Shown here: positions 59,650 through 64,000 of the stretch, one piece after another | Numbering within the stretch: the stretch's first letter is position 1 | Layout of the letters: each line of letters begins with the position of its first letter | Assembly (NCBI GenBank): GCA_000378025.1 | Contig: KB899087.1 | Location: forward strand, 4,273,501-4,337,500 | Reading direction: 5' to 3' | Source: Xanthobacteraceae bacterium 501b | GTDB taxonomy: Bacteria; Pseudomonadota; Alphaproteobacteria; Rhizobiales; Xanthobacteraceae | DNA: 64,000 nucleotides | Notes under the pieces: generated by a model | The model's database searches: none | What the model was told of the DNA's origin: nothing | Seen by the model: the letters and a program-made list of their open reading frames with translations, nothing else | Position numbers and translations under genes: made by a program

Positions 59650-61772
59650 CTACCGGCCCTGACCGGGGCCGGTGGGCGAAGGGGATGGCGGAAGAGAGTG
59701 GGAGTCGAACCCACCAGGGACCGGCTCGCGGCCCCTTCCGGATTTGAAGTCCGGATACCTCACCGGAGGTAACGCTCTTCCAGAAACTGTGTCCGCGCCC
59801 GCGGGGGCGGCAATGCCTTGCTCGACCGCAGTGTCGTCGATCGCGCCGAACAGGTCCAGCCGGTGGCGGTTGATCCGGCGCAGGTCGCCGCGCCGCAGGG
59901 TCACGCCGTGGCGGTCAAGAAATTCCAGGATCTGGATCGCCACCTTCCGCCCGACCGCGTGGCCGCGGGCCTCGATGCGGTCGCGGAAAGCGCTGGCGGG
60001 AAAGTCCCGCCCCGGCGCGGCGGCGGAAAGCGCGCGCGCCATCGCCACCATCTCGGCCAGCGTAGGGCGCAGGAAGAAATGGTCATGCGCCACCTCGTCC
60101 ACCCGGCCCATGCGGGCGAGCAGCTTCATCAGCCGGCGGATCTCGCTCTCCGCCTCGCCGGTCAGCGCCGCGAGGTCGCGCACGCGCGGGGGACGGAAGC
60201 GGGCGGGACCGGCGAGCAGGGGCGCGAGGTCTTCCCACAGGCGCTCGTCCCTGGCGGTGAGGCGCACCTCATGAGCCGGCAGCCGCACCCAGGCGCCTTC
60301 CAGCACCAGCGCGCCGTCCTCCGCCAGGCGGCGCGACGCCTCGGTGAAGACCGGCTTGGCCAGGCGGGGGGTGAGCGCGAGGCGCAGCTTCTCCGCCCCC
60401 ATGCCCGGCAGGTCGGGATTGGCCTCGTGGAAGCGGGCGAGTTCGGCCCGCAGCGCCTCGCCATAGAGCACCCAACGCTCCGGGGCCAGCGCGGTGAGGG
60501 TGCCGCCGACGGCGAAAGTCACCAGGCCGAGGCGGGCGGCGATCTCCGCCGGGGCCTCCGCCGCTAGCGCCCGGTCGCGGGCGAAGGCGGTGAGGTCGAG
60601 ATGCCAGGGCGCGACCGCCAGCAGCCCGGACACCGCCGCATCCGGGGCGCTCTCGGTGAGGGCGCCGAGCTGGGCGAGGCGTTCGGGGGTGCGGCGGCGG
60701 CGGGCAGGGGCGCGCAGATCGATCAGCCTTCCGCCACCGAGGCTGCGCTGGGCCGAGGTGTCGCGGATGACATAGCGGTCGCCCACGGCGGCGGCGATCG
60801 GGCGCTCCAGCACGATCTGCACGAGGCCTGTGGTTCCGGGGGCCAGCGTCTCGTCCGAGAGCGGCACGAGCCGGGCGCCGACCTCGCTGGCGCCGTGGTG
60901 AAAGCGCACCGGAAACCACGCGCCGAGCGGTTTGGCCTCGCCCGCCAGCACGGTGAGTGTGGCGTCGATCCGCTCGGTCGGGGCGTGCAGTGTCGGGTCG
61001 AGCACCATGTCGCCGCGCCGTATCGCCTCGGCGGTGATGGCTTCGCCGGCGAGGTTCAGCGCGCAGCGGTCACCGGCGCGGCCTTCCTCCGACTTGCGGT
61101 TCTGCGCGTGCAGCGACCGCAGGCGAGCGGGCCGTCCGTCGGGGCTGACCATGAGCGGATCGCCCACCCGCACCCGGCCGGAGAGCACGGTGCCTGTCAC
61201 CACCGTGCCGGCGCCGGAAATCGTGAAGCTGCGGTCCACCGCGAGGCGGAAGCGGCCCAGCGCCGGGCGGGCGGCGAAGGCGCGGGCGGCCTCGATGAGG
61301 TGGGCGCGCAGCGCCTGCACCCCCGCACCGGTAAGCGCCGAGACGGGCAGGATGGGCGCGTCCGCAAGCGCCGTGCCCTCCAGCAGCGCGGCGATCTCGC
61401 CCCTCACCTCGGCAAGGCGGGCCTCATCGGCGAGATCGGCCTTGGTCAGCGCGACCAGCCCGCGCGAAATGCCGAGCAGGTCGATGAGGGCGAGATGCTC
61501 GCTTGTCTGCGGCATCACCCCGTCGTCGGCGGCGACGATGAGCAGGGCGAAATCGATGCCGCTCGCCCCCGCCAGCATGGTGTGGATGAACTTCTCATGG
61601 CCGGGCACGTCGATGAAGCCAAGCGTGCCGGCCTCGGTGGGGAGATAGGCGAAGCCGAGATCGATGGAGATGCCGCGCGCCTTCTCCTCCTTCAGCCGGT
61701 CGGTATCGACGCCGGTGAGTGCGCCGACCAGCGCGGTCTTGCCATGGTCGATATGGCCGGCGGTGCCGATGA

Positions 61773-61776
<4 letters not shown>
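59650..61776 (-). CDS. selB: Selenocysteine-specific elongation factor SelB
   Basis: GTPase of 708 residues that brings selenocysteyl-tRNA to UGA codons marked by a SECIS element. G1 is [12 protein letters not shown]3 DVPGHEKF, G4 TKAD, then domains II and III and C-terminal winged helices ending at about [15 protein letters not shown]. The final 43 codons (666-708) are not SelB-like: they are the tRNA-Sec gene read in frame plus 11 codons, because no stop precedes the tRNA. ATG 61776 overlaps the selA stop (ATGA). An open frame upstream is selA read out of phase. Confidence 0.95.
59686..59781 (-). tRNA. selC: tRNA-Sec (selenocysteine, anticodon UCA)
   Basis: Minus-strand sequence begins GGAAGAGCG and ends CTCTTCC-G-CCA with an encoded CCA. 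It has the 8-base acceptor stem, long extra arm (GGGGCCGCGAGCCGGTCCC-type) and anticodon TCA at 59747-59745 that define tRNA-Sec; total 96 bases. It lies directly with selA and selB. It is wholly contained in, and in phase with, the last part of the selB reading frame (codons 666-697). Confidence 0.96.
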
Positions 61777-63194
<1,418 letters not shown>

Positions 63195-63204
63195 GGCCGC
63201 GCCC

Positions 63205-64000
63205 TCAATAGCCGAGCAGGAACGGGTTGAAGGCGGCGCGGCGATACGGCCCCTGCCGCATCATCAGATCGAGCGCCAGCGTGCCGATATCGTCGGCCAC
63301 CGGCTCGATGGTGACATCCTTGTTCTGGTACATCACCTTCACATAGGTGTGGCACTCGTCGCAGGTTTCCGCCTTCACCGTGCCGGGGCTGCCCTCGATT
63401 TCCTGATAACCGATGCCCTTGGTGGTGCCGCAGGCGCAGCAGCGGATGCGGACATAGTTCCAAAGCGTGGAGCAGAGCGAGCAGGCGCAGAAGCGGTTGC
63501 CATGGGCGTTCGGCCATTCAACGATGAGCGAGGCCACCGGCGGGCCGCCGCAGGCGGGGCACACCCCATCGCCCACCGGCACCAGCCTCGCTGCGTCCAG
63601 CGCGGCGGCGCGGCGGGCGAAATGCACCTGCAGGGCGCTCGCGACATAGACATGCTCGGCCAGCCGCTCCACCGGCAGGTCATGAGCCAGCACATCGCGC
63701 ACCATCTGCGCCCGCACCGGGCCATCGGCGAGGCGGACGCGGGTGAGGGCGGCGCCGGCCTCCTCCGGCATCTTCACGCCGGCGGCGGCGTCGAACAACT
63801 GGTCGAGCGTTGCCTCCAGCGTGTCGTCGAGCAGGGTCGTGGCGCGGTCCAGCGCCGGCATCTCGAAGGCGCGGGCGCGCTCCAGCGCTTCCGGGTCGGG
63901 CGGCGCCACCGGCGGCAGGCCGGGGACGATGGCGTGCTGCGCCTCGATGAGGCCGGCGACGAAATCGAGATAGGGCTTGAGCGGGCTGACCGCCGCATAG
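63205..64000 (-). CDS. fdhE: Formate dehydrogenase accessory protein FdhE, 5'-truncated by window edge
   Basis: Cytoplasmic iron/zinc-binding protein needed for formate dehydrogenase maturation. The open frame continues upstream of 63909 to the window edge (reading YAAVSPLKPYLDFVAGLIEA), so the start lies outside. The family's cysteine pairs are present: CPACGG, CSLC, CCACG and CDEC, with the end RRAAFNPFLLGY. It precedes selA on the same strand, which implies that the selenocysteine system serves a formate dehydrogenase encoded just outside the window. Confidence 0.94.
   Translation of the reverse strand, partial: YAAVSPLKPYLDFVAGLIEAQHAIVPGLPPVAPPDPEALERARAFEMPALDRATTLLDDTLEATLDQLFDAAAGVKMPEEAGAALTRVRLADGPVRAQMVRDVLAHDLPVERLAEHVYVASALQVHFARRAAALDAARLVPVGDGVCPACGGPPVASLIVEWPNAHGNRFCACSLCSTLWNYVRIRCCACGTTKGIGYQEIEGSPGTVKAETCDECHTYVKVMYQNKDVTIEPVADDIGTLALDLMMRQGPYRRAAFNPFLLGY

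Overview
The window is GC-rich (clearly above 65% by eye), densely coded DNA with short spacers, many ATGA/GTGA start-stop overlaps and several GTG or TTG starts. Gene content points to an alphaproteobacterium, most likely of the Hyphomicrobiales (Xanthobacteraceae-like). The indicators are an RpoE-ChrR pair, a RegB/RegA (ActS/ActR) redox two-component system, a complete ccoNOQP-GHIS cluster, a FixK-like regulator, the rplU-rpmA-acetyltransferase-obgE-proB order and a selA-selB-tRNA-Sec cluster. The genus is an inference. I saw no transposase, integrase, prophage or CRISPR array.

Layout, 1-20 kb. A TRAP transporter operon (DctP, DctQ, DctM, the last cut by the window edge) is divergent from an unusual gene that fuses an AraC-type regulator to an acetamidase/formamidase. 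Then come two small unknown genes, a type II NADH dehydrogenase and a membrane PQQ glucose-type dehydrogenase, followed by a 50-residue membrane peptide and a DUF892 stress protein. At 11-18 kb lies a sigma-E/ChrR lipid block. One operon is rpoE-chrR-hydrolase-DUF1295. The other, divergent, is flavin oxidoreductase-DUF1365-cyclopropane synthase. Between them are two back-to-back promoters of the TGATCC-N18-TA type, and a third candidate lies before a convergent DUF2177 gene. The regB-regA pair follows.

20-35 kb is a respiration and metal block: two small membrane proteins, the ten-gene cbb3 oxidase operon with its assembly factors (including a DsbD_2/TauE-like protein with a five-fold octapeptide repeat), a small Cys-containing protein and a FixK-like regulator. 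Next come a cobalamin riboswitch with a CbiM-like cobalt permease, and a small CPLC protein beside a copper-type TonB receptor. The genes fit together as regulation (RegBA, FixK-like), enzyme, and supply of copper and cobalt/B12.

35-49 kb is catabolic. One operon carries a CaiB-type CoA-transferase, an HMG-CoA-lyase-like enzyme and a NitT/TauT-type ABC transporter, suggesting uptake and cleavage of a branched dicarboxylic acid. The opposite strand carries a second CoA-transferase, a fold-type IV transaminase with (R)-amine-transaminase motifs, a four-gene polyamine/opine-type ABC transporter and a MocR regulator.

49-64 kb holds housekeeping genes (rplU, rpmA, obgE, proB), one AT-rich DUF2971 gene inserted directly after proB, a serine hydrolase, a second polyamine-type ABC operon, and the selenocysteine genes. 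The tRNA-Sec gene lies wholly inside, and in phase with, the 3' end of the selB reading frame. fdhE is cut by the right edge.
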